Origin: Zeus faber
Lineage: Eukaryota; Chordata; Actinopteri; Zeiformes; Zeidae
Length of the DNA: 64,000 bases
Assembly: GCA_960531495.1 (NCBI GenBank)
Contig: OY482862.1
Coordinates: forward strand, 8,017,640-8,081,639
Direction: 5' to 3'
This document shows, one piece after another, positions 21,701 to 35,689 of this stretch (position 1 is its first letter; each line of letters begins with the position of its first letter). The notes beneath the pieces were generated by a model. That model made no database searches. It was not told the DNA's origin and saw only the letters and a list, made by a program, of their open reading frames with translations. Position numbers and translations under genes: made by a program.

Positions 21701-24700
21701 AATGGCTGCATTGCTCTGTGGTGAGGAGTCCTGCCAACTTATTGCTACCAAGGCTGACATCGACAGAGCTCAAGAAGAACTGGAGAAGGTCATCAGGCAT
21801 GAAGTTATTCAAATTTCTGGAGAATATCCTCGGGTGACTTGTGTTAAACAATTGGAGAGCTTTTTGGCTGAACTCAAAGGAGATATTGAATATAGCCAGA
21901 GCGTTCAGATCACACTATCAGAGGAAGCAATCAATGTATGTGGCTTCTCCGCTGCAGTGGAAGATGTCCTGGTGAAGGTTAAGAGATATCTGGAAGACAA
22001 GAAGCCAGTGACGGTAGATATCCCTCTGAAATCGGTGCAAGAGGTGGAGTTTGTTGAGACTTGCATGAAGCTCTCGGTGGACCCTGAGCTCAAAGCTCTT
22101 GATGCCACTGTAGCACCCGACAAATCCCCAGGATCCCCTTGCCTGAAAATCACAGCACCAAGTGACAAAATAACGCAAGCTACAAATATAGTGACTCTCC
22201 ATAAAAATACTATAAAAACAGAGAAGTACATCTACGCCAATGCAGGTGAGGCTAAGGTCCTGGAGAAGAATGAATTGATTCTCATAAGTAAGGCCAAATC
22301 ATTTGACTGTGAACTCAGGCTATCACAACCATCACCAATCAATAGTCAGCAATTCAGCTATGATGTAGATGGGAAGGTCACAGTAACTCTCCGTCAGGGT
22401 GTCATTCCTGAGCAGACTTCGGATGCTTTAATTTGCCCATTGGCCAGCCTTGCCTTTGATTGTGTGGCTGGAGATGTTGTCGTAACTAACCCAGGAACCA
22501 TCAAATCCAAAAAGATTATTTATGCATTAATCCCAGTTTGGGACAACTCTTCAGCTCTAAACAAAGGCCAGCTGGTGACAGCAGTCCAAGAGAGTCTTTC
22601 GAAGGCAGCCAACAACCAGTGTGTCTCTTTGGACATGCCAGCACTAGGATGTGGAAAATTTGGATTTCCTGTAAAGGAAAGCTGTGAGGCCATTATGACG
22701 GGCATCCGTAACTTCATGGCGTTGGGCTCGGGAGCCTTGACAAGCATCTATGTGACGGACTCCAATGTGAAAACAGTAGCAGAATTCAAGTCTGCTATTG
22801 AGGCTTTGGTAAGTTGGAAAAGACAAAGACACATTTCCAGACATGATTTGTCTGGAAATGCATGGAGTGTTTGCACTTTCGTAAACCATTGGACCTTTTC
22901 TAACCATAGTGCCACACTTTACTCTATTATCAAACAGGGTTATTGTTCAAAAATGGAGACCAGCAAGACATCATTAATTCCCCCCTCACTGGGTGCTTCA
23001 GGTCCATCCCCAATGCCTCCTCTAGACCCAGACACAAAAGGTAAGCTGTCTTAACCTGAAATTAAATGTTACAATATTGAGGCCAGGAGAGAGAGCTAGT
23101 TGTACTCACAACCTTGTTCTTTTTCATTCTAAGTGATTGGAGGGGTCTCTGTAATCCTGAAGAAAGGAGACATCACTAAGGAGTCAGTAGACATCATAGT
23201 GAACTCAAACAGCCAGAATCTGAAGCTGAACTCTGGTAAAGGCCTCTGCTGTAAACACTGTTTAGATGCATATTGACTTGTATTCTAAACCGTAGGTATA
23301 TCGTTTGTACATATTCGTTTGCACAGATTTAACCACTCACGCTGTTTTCTGCAGGGGTGTCTGGTGCCATCCTGAAAGCAGCAGGACAATTTGTTGTGGA
23401 TGAGTGCACGAAACTTGGTACACAGAACATATTTCTAATGTGCCTATACTTCTAAAGGCTAACTGGAACCATTCGAATTCTGCATTTCACAATACAGTAA
23501 ATCTAACGCATTCATTCATCATATTGGGTTTTCTTAGGAGCCCAGGGGCCTGGCAGTGTTGTGCTGACAAGTGGCGGCAGCCTAAACTGTAAACACATAG
23601 CTCAGGTGGTTGGACCTGAAAAAGCTGCTGATATCACTGCCTCTGTGAAGAAGGTCCTTGAGTTATGTGAGACTAAAAGGGCAGCCACTGTGGCTCTTCC
23701 TACCATCGGAACCGGTAAAACAAACTCCCTACAATTTTTACAATCCAACATGAACCGACTTGTGTATTTGAAAGTTTCTATAAATGTGATTTTGAATGCA
23801 ACCGTTATTTTCCAACAGGGAGAGGTGGCATCGACCCTGTGGACTCTGTCAAGGCCATTCTAAAGGGAGTGGAAAGCCACACATTACGTGCTACCTCCTA
23901 CAGCCTTAAAAAGGTCTTTATTGTGGCCTTTGAGGACCGGATTTATGACTCCATGGAGAAGCATTTCAACACACGGTGCAGGGGTGCAAAGCGACAAGTA
24001 AAATCACATTCAGTATTAATTGATTAATTTGATCAGAGTGTTTGTTTTGTTTTCTTAATGGTCCTTTTGGGTATATATGCTTTTGACATTATTGACATTA
24101 TCTTCTTTTTTTTAATCTAGATGATGAAAGCACCAATAAACGAACATTTTGGTCTCCCCCCACACCAAGGTGTTTTTTTTTGTTTGTTTGGGTGTTTATG
24201 CAACTTGGCTATTTTGCTTACGAAGGTACAGGGTGCTCATTAACAATTGCTTGATGGCCCATATCCAAAGTGGGTTATAAGAATGAAGTATGAGTATAAC
24301 AATTATCAAAGAGTTTTGACTCAGTTAACAGAGTTCACTCATGCATCCTTTCTTTATTACTTTCCTTCAATTCTTATCTTGCTGTAGTTAAAATTGACGG
24401 CGTACTGATCGAAATAAAGAGAGGCGATATCACGAAAAAAACTGTCCAAGGCATTGTGAACACCACCAATAGTGACGTCAACAGAGAAGAAGGTGGGTGC
24501 ATTTGAAACTTTTGAATCTTTTGAACTTTTGAAAACTTTTAAGGTAAAAGCATTACGACTGTTCGTCTCCGTCTCCCCCAGGGGTCTCTGGGGCCATTTT
24601 AAACACCGCTTGCTACTGTTACTACTGTTGTGCTGCTGTTTTTTATTGCTGGGTTTCAGTTTATGAATAAACTAAACAAACTAACAGGGCCTCTGAAGAG

Positions 24701-27700
24701 TCACCAGTGGTGGACCAGTGGTGGTGGTCTGCCGTCCGACCTCATCCCCCACATGAGCGGGTGGCACAACGTGGCAGACACCGCCGCCCGCTTGAGCAAA
24801 TTGTTGGAGCGCTGTGAGAAGAGAAAGATCACCACAATGTCGTTCCCGGCAGTTGGAACTGGTAGGGGAAATGGAGAACCCATGACATGTCACATAATAT
24901 TGATTTTAATCAAGTAAATATTTTCCTGATGAAGGTCTGAGACCAAAGCATTGCTTGTGAAAGGTTTGGCAGAAGAGGAATAACTAGGTCTAGTTTATGT
25001 TCTTCACGGGCCCCTCAGTTGAAGTGAAGGGGACATCTTAATGCTACAGCATAGAATTTTCTCCATATATTCTAGATAATCTTGAGATTCTGTGCTTCTA
25101 AACCTGACACTAATAGCTTGGGGGAGGCCTTTTTTATGGTTCGGCGTGACGATACCCCTGAGCGCAAAAGGAGCTCTATGGAGAAATGGTTCCTCAAGGC
25201 CGAGCAGAGCCCTCACCTCCACTGCATCAAGCACCTTTGGGATGATTGGAACACAGACCACGAGCTCCTTGTAAATTAATTGAAGCAAATCCATCTAGCA
25301 ATGTTGCAGCATCCAGTAGAACGCCTTCCCAGAGCAAACTGTTATAGCAGCAAAAGGGGCCAATTATTTTAGAGTGAGACCAAAGTCTTGTCGTGTAAAT
25401 CTTTACCGGCTCTCGACTTCCCATTGCAGGTGCCGGTGGCCTGGCTGCCATCCATTGCGTTAGGGTCATACTGCAGGGCATCAAAGACCATTTATCACAG
25501 CGCACGTCAACCGTCCTGAAGCTCATCTGCGTGGTGGTGGACCACGAGATGATCATGCACTTGTTTACACTGGGCCTCAACGAATGGAAGTTGACCGAGT
25601 GGAGACGGGAAGTAGGATTACAAGTAGGTTCCTTTCAGGGAGTGCTCGTGGCTGCAAGAGCACACAACGTGCCGGTTAACAGAAAAGTAGTGGGACCTAA
25701 CCCTTGCTTAACCCTTTCCCCCTCTCCAACCAGGTATTTAGTGATGATGACGATGACGATGATGATAATGATGATGATAATGATGATGATAACGACGACG
25801 ACGATGGTGATGATGATGATGATAACGACGACGACGATGGTGATGATGATGATGATAACGACGACGACGATGATGAGGATGATGCTGATGATGATGAGAT
25901 GGTGGAGGAGGAGGGTGAATGCGACAGCAGCAGTAACTCTTCCAGCTCAGAGGATGAAGATGAAGCCGGTAGTTATTCCACTTGCTTATGCAAACTTTGG
26001 ATTTATCTTCACAAACAAAAAACATTATTTGAGCATGTAACTTCATCCCTCCAGCAGCTGCTTCTGAAGCAATGATCGGGCCGGTGAAAGTCAAATTGGG
26101 TTTCGGGGACATAACCAAGGAAAAAACGGACGTTATCGTCAGTAGCACCAACACCAGCCTTAATCTGAACTCAGGTAAAATATATATAATATACTGTATG
26201 TATAATATAGAGGCAAGTTTTGGCCAAAACTCACATGATCAAAAACATTCTACACACCACAAAGTCTACGCACCACAAATCAATTTAAATTATTCTTATT
26301 TCAAATATGATTTCAATTATTAACAATTTGTATAATTGATTTATTCTTCTGTGTGTTATAACCATAAAATAATCAAAATACTTTGAAATGAAAAATTGAT
26401 TACTTATTTTGCTAAGCTGGTGATTATAAATCCTTTGGAAAAACTGTACTCATGATGGAACCCCCTAAAGGAAGATATGAAGTGAAACACTGCAGCCAAT
26501 CAGTTAATGAATGCAAGAAAAGATAGTAGTGAAAACAACTGCAACGTCCCCTTACAGGAGTGTCGGGGGCCATCCTGAAAGCCGCCGGACAAACAGTGGT
26601 TGACGAGTGCAACAAGCTGGGTATGATAGCTCAGATTAATGGTTCATTATCGTCAGATCTTTTCTGGTTTCACAACTTAAGAGTCAACTGAAGAAGACGA
26701 ACGTGAACAGAAGGGTCGTGGAGAGATGCGGAGATGCATCGATGTAATGTTGATCCTTTATGAAGGAATGAGAGCACAGCTTATATGGGACAATATGCAG
26801 CTTTCCAGCAAGGGACATTTTATTCTCATTCTCATTCCCAATATCTAGTGCGTTAACTACAGTTCTGAATGATAACTCTTAGATTTACTTGTAAATTATC
26901 CTTATGTATTATGCATCATTTCAATTCGGCATCTGGGCTCTACTGCTCATCACTCCAGGCAAGGTGGACGGCATTATAGGCAAAGTTAGTCGGCTAGAAT
27001 TATAGGATTTAATGAGCTTGAAACCTCTCCTGCATGTGGATGCAGGAGAGGTGGAGGGAGTGCAGTAACCCAGCAAGAAAGCAGGAAGCAAAGCAAGTCG
27101 GCCCATTATGGGTGAGGAAGCATCCAGCTCCGCAGGCTATAAATCATTTTACTCATAATGGTGACATGTTGGTCAGTGTTCATTTTTTTTAAGCCTACAC
27201 GACACAATATAAAATAGTGGATTGCTTCTGTCAAAGCAAACCATTATCAAGTCCAAATGTATTTTACATTAACTGTAGCATCTGTTTTAAAAGAGCTCTC
27301 TTGTCAGGAAACTCTGTTATCGGGATGTGCAAATGTACTTCTTTTCCGACCTTAAGGGACTCAACCCAATGATGGCGTTGTCATCACCAAACCTGGCAAC
27401 CTGGCAACTAAACACATCGTCCACATGGTCGGCCAGACCATGGAGAAAAACATCACCAGCTCCATGTTCAAAGTTCTGAAGATGTGCGAGGACCACAAAA
27501 TTCAGTCTGTCGCTTTCCCTGCGCTCGGCACAGGTAGTTACAATAATATGTTACTTATAAAAGGAAAGCGACTTTTATGTTCTGATTTCAAAAAATGAAA
27601 CAAACCCATAATTCGATAATTGAAGAGCACAAAATGAGAATGCTTGTGTTTTCACGTTGTCCTTTTAAAATTGAAATATCCAAGCTTCTCGTTTCAATTA

Positions 27701-27809
27701 TTACTGTAGCTTTTACATATTTGACAAATCAAATTAAAACAGGCTGTGCTCTAGACACCCAGCTAAATATTGGTTATAAATAGTTTTTATTGGATGTACA
27801 TTGGATAAT

Positions 27810-27892
<83 letters not shown>

Positions 27893-30800
27893 CACACTGT
27901 ATATAACAGACCACTTTTAAACATTCTTTAAAAATGTGTTCAGGGCTGTCATTTAAACTCTAAAAACATTTTTCACTAGATTGAAAGTGTGTAATATCGA
28001 AATATATATTTGAAATAAACTGAGTAAATACAATTTGAACACATGTCTTTAAATGGTTAAGATTGTGTGCTCCTCAGGTTACAAATTGATTCTTCTTTGA
28101 CAGGGGCTGGAAATCTGGGAGCAACGCAGGTCGCACATGCAATGATTCGCGCTGTTGAAGATCTCGTGAAAACAACGAAAACGCCGTCGCTCAAAATCGT
28201 TCACATTGTGGTTTTCCAAGTCAACATGGTGAAGGACTTTGTGGACGTCTTGAAGAAGGTCAAAATGGTGATGCCAAAGCCGGCTGGTAAGCGCAAGGAC
28301 TAAACCTCGGGCCACACTGCTCTGTTAGTAATCTACTTTTCTACAAAAGATATCACGTCATGCAAACACATGTCCACATTCCTCTCTTAAGCTCTGTTAT
28401 TATAGTTTCTATGTCACGTCACAACATTTCGCTATTAACTAGTGTTGGCAAGAGCATGTAGGCAGAGCGATTCGACGGAAAATGACCGCCTGTGGCAATG
28501 GTCATCATAAACAGACAGCAGCCATTATTCAGAAGTAACTGACTGCTGATTCATATTTGAGTATTCCACAGAGCCTTGTAATAAATATATATAAGGATTT
28601 CATTAATTGATTTCAATATTGAATGTTGCACTCCCCTAACAGCAGCTGGAAACATTTTAAAACATGGCCTCATGTTGAGTCCTGCCATGAAAAAACTGAT
28701 CGCACACAGCCAACAGCCGACACTGTGCCTAGCCAGCGCCTGCCAGGGAGTGCCCTTCCCGACGGTGGAGGCAGAGGTGACTGGCTGTTCCGCGGACAGT
28801 GTCGGCCGGGTGAAGAAGATCATGGACGAGCTCGTGGGCGACGAATGCCACAGCGAAGATCTGACCTCGAGCCAGCTGCCGCTGCTCCTGGAGCCGGAGA
28901 AGCAGGTAGTCGTGGCTCTGAGCCAGAAGCACCAGGTGCGCGTGCGCGTGTCGGCGCCGGACAAGGCCACCGTCTCGGGAAAGAGGGACGACGTCCTGGC
29001 CATGGTCGTCAAGATCCAGAACTTTCTGCAGAGGGCTCAGGAGAGGGAGAGCCGGGAGAAGGAGGAGAAGAGGCTGCGGAAGACGGTGCGTTGGGAGGCC
29101 GCCAAGGGCGAGGGCTGGGCGGAGATGGACCAGAGCCTCAGTTTGGATTTGGAGCGGGCCTGGCACGGCAAGCAGCGGAGCGTCACTTACAGCCACAAGG
29201 GGAGGACGTACACCGTGGACCTGAGGAGCATGCAGAGGAAGGACAGCAGAGGAAGAGCCACAAGAGTACAGAGGGCCCTGAAGGCTGATCGCGATACAGG
29301 TATTAGTGATGAAAGGTTCGGCTCTTTTTTGAGACTCTTGGTTCGTTTGATTCCGTTGGCATGACGCTCAAGTGAGCGAGTCAGAAGAGTCGTTGGCTCT
29401 TATGAGGGAGGCAAAGTGTAAATCAATCACATTTAATGTGAATTATGCCAAATGCCTTGGCCTTTGTTCCACGTGTATTTATTCCTCAGTAATTATCCTC
29501 AGTTTGTGAGTTGAGGACTCCCTCTAACTCAAACATTCACTGAGTTGAACTTTAGCTTGTTGGGCTCTTTTTGTTTGCGAATCAAGAATAGACTCAAAGA
29601 CTCAATTAAAGCCTGTGTGCCTGGCCACAGTTACCGAGTCCCAAACAAAGCAAATGAATGAATGTCACTTTAAAGATTTGATTCATACGAATCGTTTGCG
29701 AGTCTTGCATCACTAACAGGAAGTGACACAAGTAGGTGCAGGTACGATCAGTTAGAATTTGGTATTTCCGGGTTCAGAGAGCAAAAGTCCCTCCCTACCC
29801 AGCGAAACACAGAGCTGCAACTAATGTTGGACATCAACTGGCTCCGTGAATGATTAACGGCTGGGAGCAGCAAAAACATGATGGATTTTCACTCTCAGAA
29901 TCTGGGATTCCCCACCTCAACAATATAATTGACTGTATAAAGTAGGACTACATAATACCGCACATATACAGTACATACTGATAGCAACCAATTCAAGGCT
30001 TTTCATATGCTGTGTGAAGGATTTTCATGTTTTTTTTGTTGCAAATAAATTCCATTCCTATGTTTGTATTTTATTAAGCCATTATACAGCTTCCTCCAAA
30101 ATGGACCAAAATGGACAATAAGGATATAGACATCATCAACCTGTTGCCAACCTCAAGGGAGTACAAGGAGGTTGAGACTAAATTCATTAAAACATCCAAA
30201 AACCCAGATGATGCGACCCTCCCAATGTTTACAATAGTCAAGGTAACCAAACAGGAAACGGCTTCATTGCGGTGCATTTACATCCACAACCACAAAAATG
30301 AACAGTATACATTTTTTTTATCATCACCAATTGGTCAATCACCAATACATTAATAGTCAGGTTATAAATATACAGTTGATAATATACCTGTGCTGTCATT
30401 GTCGTGTAACATGTGTTATGCAGCCGCTATTCAGTCTAATCTAACGGTGGTAATATGTTTTAGATCCAGAGGGTTCAGAATAAAGACCAGTGGCAGAGAT
30501 ATGCGGTGAAAAGGGAGATGCTGGATAAGAAATATTCCACCAACAAGAATGAGATGAACCTCTACCACGGCACCACCAGGGATGTTTGCAAAAAAATCAA
30601 CATCTGTGGCTTCAACAGAAGTTTCTGTAGGGTGAACGGTAAAAACACGCACAAACGCACTCCAAAGCCTGCTTCACATTAAATCCGACAAACGACGAGA
30701 ACAAAGAATAAGTCCCTTCATTCCTATGACGAGTCGGATTCCACACACGAAAAGCCGCGACACGCTACGGTGCCGAATTTCAAGGGTCTGGGATGCAGTC

Positions 30801-31350
30801 ACATTTTTCAATCGCGAAGCTTCAGTCAATAAAATGTTTTATTGGAACTGGCTTAGAACTAAGTAAATAAGTCATGCATATAAAATAATGACGTTATTAA
30901 CATCAAGATCACTACCACTATCAATAAATCTGTTTTCATATAAGTGAATTGCGCATATTTTTTATTTATGAATTTTGGGATTCAGTGGGAATCAGCCTTA
31001 ACGTAATGTTAAAGTAATTTTTCCACTGACGTCTCTGAATTTCTGATTCCTCAGCCACTTGTTATGGGAACGGAACCTACTTTGCCAGAAAGTCGTGGTA
31101 CTCTTGCCAGGACATCTATTCTAAGCCCGACGCCGGTGGGTTGAAATACGTCTACCAGTCGCGGGTCCTGGTGGGGAAGGCGTGCCTGGGGCTGCCCAAA
31201 ATGATGGAGCCGGAGCCTCTGGACCCCAACGACCTGCACGCCGGCCTGCACCACTGTGCCGTCGACAACCTGCAGAAGCCCTCCATCTTCGTGGTGTTCT
31301 GCGACGCCGGGTCGTATCCAGACTACCTCATCACCTTCAAGGCGGCATGA
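18305..31350 (+). CDS. parp14: PARP14-like mono-ADP-ribosyltransferase (macro-WWE-PARP)
   Basis: Exons: 18305-18479, 18564-18667, 18819-18840, 18948-19109, 19696-19935, 20035-20268, 20833-22808, 22938-23040, 23134-23235, 23355-23417, 23538-23714, 23819-23997, 24121-24169, 24388-24492, ~24582-24626 (uncertain), 24688-24861, 25430-25623, 25734-25968, 26055-26174, 26558-26620, 27357-27533, 28104-28286, 28643-29299, 30079-30242, 30464-30638, 31055-31350; phases agree, about 2,057 aa. Residues 1-312 hold RRM/NID-like domains (LYFQNKRRSGGEV, SNGGEIKSLEW). The large exon has KH-like repeats and a degenerate macro domain. Macro domains follow at ~1007-1179, ~1197-1368 (weak) and ~1455-1627 (motifs GDITK, GVSGAILKAAG). 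WWE is near residue 1775. The PARP fold has LYHGTT, GNGTYFA and YLITF, an H-Y-L triad expected for mono- rather than poly-ADP-ribosylation. Human PARP14 is about 1,800 aa with three macro domains. Confidence 0.9.
18704..18748. repeat. (TG)n microsatellite in a parp14-like intron
   Basis: A TG run with interruptions inside intron 2, between exons 18564-18667 and 18819-18840. Confidence 0.9.
25085..25365 (+). mobile_element. Degraded Tc1/mariner fragment in a parp14-like intron
   Basis: The words AGCTTGGGGGAGGCC, GAGAAATGGTT, CAGAGCCCTCACCTCCA, CACCTTTGGGATGA, TTGGAACAC, CAATGTTGCAGCATC and GCCTTCCCAGA follow the order of the C-terminal DDE part of salmonid-type Tc1 transposases. Many substitutions and an internal deletion have destroyed the frame. 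It lies between the third and fourth exons of the weak macro domain. Confidence 0.7.
25736..25905. repeat. Coding GAT/GAC microsatellite
   Basis: A trinucleotide array of GAT, GAC and AAT codons within coding exon 25734-25968 encodes a run of Asp and Asn of about 57 residues, continuing into a Glu/Ser-rich tail. It keeps phase with both neighbouring exons. Confidence 0.85.
27023..27052. repeat. Hairpin with 13-bp arms
   Basis: ACCTCTCCTGCAT and its exact reverse complement flank a 4-nt loop (GTGG) in an intron between the second and third exons of the last macro domain. No further support for an RNA gene. Confidence 0.7.
27816..27884. repeat. (AT)n microsatellite
   Basis: A pure TA run of about 65 bp in a parp14-like intron. 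Confidence 0.95.
28440..28580. repeat. Dispersed repeat copy 2 (partner near 2.5 kb)
   Basis: See the copy at 2490-2605; the same words occur in the same order. This copy ends about 60 bp before the exon 28643-29299. Confidence 0.6.
29304..29715. mobile_element. hAT-like MITE abutting a parp14-like splice donor
   Basis: Terminal inverted words TAGTGATG and CATCACTA bound a 412-bp non-coding segment. The inverted similarity extends inward (AAAGATTTGATTCATACGAA against CGTTTGATTCCG). Flanks ACAGGTAT (29296-29303) and ACAGGAAG (29716-29723) agree at six of eight positions, as for a hAT target duplication. The left flank contains the exon end CAG and donor GTAT. Confidence 0.55.
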
Positions 31351-31994
31351 CAGCGGTCTCAGTTAAAACAATATATTAGACTCTTAATTCTTTTACTATG
31401 GCATTACTAGAGGGGAATGATTGGTTTCTGAATGAATGAATGAGTCTGACGAGAAAGCCAGACTTGTATGACAAGCCTGAATATAGGATTGAAATATCAC
31501 TTAAATGTTGCTTTATAATTAAAAAAAAAAGGCTCCTGAATGTTGTCTTTGTAACTGACCTCTTAACTCTTTCTAACTGATCTCTATTTTTCTCTTCATG
31601 TCTATTACAGATGAAGGCCAGCACTATTTTTGTGATACATTTTTCCTTGTAACTGTGCTAAACCAGTCATCAGAAATTGATGCACTATATACACTAAATC
31701 ACAATTGTGCCTTGATTTTTTTTTTCTTGACAAGTAATCAATGTCATCAAAGTGATTTCAAATCCAAACACTCCTAAATCCTGTGTGGAATTAGGTTCGT
31801 AAGTCCTTGATCGTGATTTAGTAATTACATCCCGGTGCAACTCAAGTCTCTGTAAACCAGCAATATTTAAATAAAGTTCATAGGATACATTAAATAAAAA
31901 GACTTATGTTGTTTGTTTATTAGAAATAGACATTCTTAAATGGCTGCCCATAGTGAAAATAAATGCATGTCTACTGTCTGATTGTAAGCTAAAG
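31351..31994 (+). other. parp14-like 3' UTR and following spacer
   Basis: Downstream of the stop codon (31348-31350) with no further frame. Canonical AATAAA signals are at 31870-31875 and 31893-31898, suggesting a 3' UTR of about 550 nt. Confidence 0.6.
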
Positions 31995-32217
31995 TAATTC
32001 ACATTTGTTCATTATTAGGGGTCCAACCCGCAGGGCTTGGGCAGAGACGCTAAGAGGCGCAGGGGGATCTGCGGCAGGTCTGGATGAGAGGGAGCAGGTA
32101 ACTCGGAAAATGTAATTCGGCTCGATAGGGAGTGACGCTGCATTTCATGCAATCTCGGAAAACTGTAATGCATGAGCAATGCCACTAACCTGGACCCCAT
32201 GCATTGCTGCCTGCAGC

Positions 32218-32261
<44 letters not shown>

Positions 32262-32834
32262 GGGGTCCAGCCCACAGAAGCTATTGTTGTTATTGTTCGT
32301 ATTGTTATTATTATTCTCTTTGTCATTTTTCGGGCTAAAAGTGTCTGGAACACGACAACCGTTGGAGCCAGGGACACAGTTGAGGCCTCGTTACAACCAG
32401 GACGTCTCAGGCATCTCATGGTTCATGTTTCATCCATATAGATCTACATTTAAAGCAGGAATTAGTGAAAAAACAATTATATTTGGAAGTAGCAGAACAT
32501 TTGTGCGTCACCGATACGCCACGGTTCTAAAACCTTTGGTCGGGTAGTGGAGAGAGATCAGTTTGTTGAGTAAGATGCTTTGTGACATCATCATCTCATT
32601 CCTTATATGTGCACAGGTTGTGGCTCCAAACGTCCATTTGCATCCTGCAAGCTGCATAGTGTAGACTCCATCGCTCTGTAGTGGTTACAAACTAAGCGTC
32701 TGTCGACGGGCTGTTTGAGTGATATTTTATCTCTTTCGCTATTTTTGTAAATAATGGCATTCTGTTCACAACTAACCCTGTGTTAGGCGTTGTTTTCCTC
32801 CTCACTTCCGAGGATTCGAGGAAGTTGTAACATA

Positions 32835-34437
<1,603 letters not shown>

Positions 34438-34560
34438 TATAAACTGTGGGAGTTCATGATGCGTTTCATGTACTCAGAATGCATCGTAAAAATAGGTCTA
34501 AATTACACCCGCAGGTGTAATGTAACTGACCTTCTTTTTGGATGTAATAGCCTTAAGGAG

Positions 34561-35689
34561 ACTGAATTCATGTGAAGGAAGATACATTTTGATTGAAAGA
34601 TTTTTACATTTGAGTTTGTTTATTTTTATGTTTACAAAATACATTATTATTGTAAAGGCACTTTTCTGTTGATTGAAAAGTGCCATAAAAAAAAATATGT
34701 CCCCAAAAATGGATGAACAATCATGATAAATAATTGTGTTCCCAATATCGAATAAAATAATCGTGATTATCATTTTATCCTTAATCATGCAGCCATACTT
34801 CAGAATGATAACTGCCGTTAGTTGCAGCGTAGGAAAGCAACTCACAGCTACAAACACCGCCCGATCATAGAATTACACCGTAACCAGGCCAGAACAAATG
34901 AACTCCTGCAGTCACAAAACACTGGAACAGAGAGCCAAAGCACACTCCTCCATTGAACTTTAAGGAAGGGCCGACTACCCTGCGTATTGCTGTCTGCGCC
35001 TATATTAAGTATAAGTATTGTTATTAATATTTTTAAATAACGGCAATCTTAGAAACACACCTCTGAAGTTCAAATCCCAATGTCAATAAAATAATACTTC
35101 TGTGAATGATGGCAAAATGCTGACGACAATTTTGTTTGAACAATTTTAGCCTTGAAAGTAAAAGTACGATTTGAGCAGCAATTACTACTACTATTAGAAT
35201 TTGAAATGTTATTAAATCATGAGTCATTTTTAATTATGTATTTTATATGAATATAAATATATATTCATATATATATAATTATAATAATTCTTATTATAAT
35301 TAATTAATCGACTGTATTTACAAAATGAATAAGGACATTTTGAATATAAACTTTTGTCAACTTTTAGAACCCCCCCCCAATTTTTTTTTTTTTATATTGG
35401 ACTAAATATACTTTAAACTATGAATTTCAATTGTTAACTGTGTCTTTTTTAATGCACTTTGGAGCAAAGTTTTGTTTTGCTATTTTAAAGTGCTCTATAA
35501 AATAAAAAAAACTGATTTCATTTGAATTTCTTATGATTTCGTTTTTTTTGTATTTATCATTTGAATTAGTCACAAGGTATTCATGCAAGTTTTTGGATGT
35601 TGTGTTTTATATGTTTTTCTATTCACAGCTTTACACTAAAATAGAGGTGACGCTATCACACTATCACATGTAAAAATACATGATATTGT
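34561..35689. other. AT-rich non-coding DNA
   Basis: No exon or recognised mobile element. A few short A/T and C homopolymers occur, for example near 35371-35393. Confidence 0.4.

Noticed and set aside
25738-26154. His/Arg-rich minus-strand frame
   Set aside because: It is the antisense of the Asp-encoding microsatellite exon.
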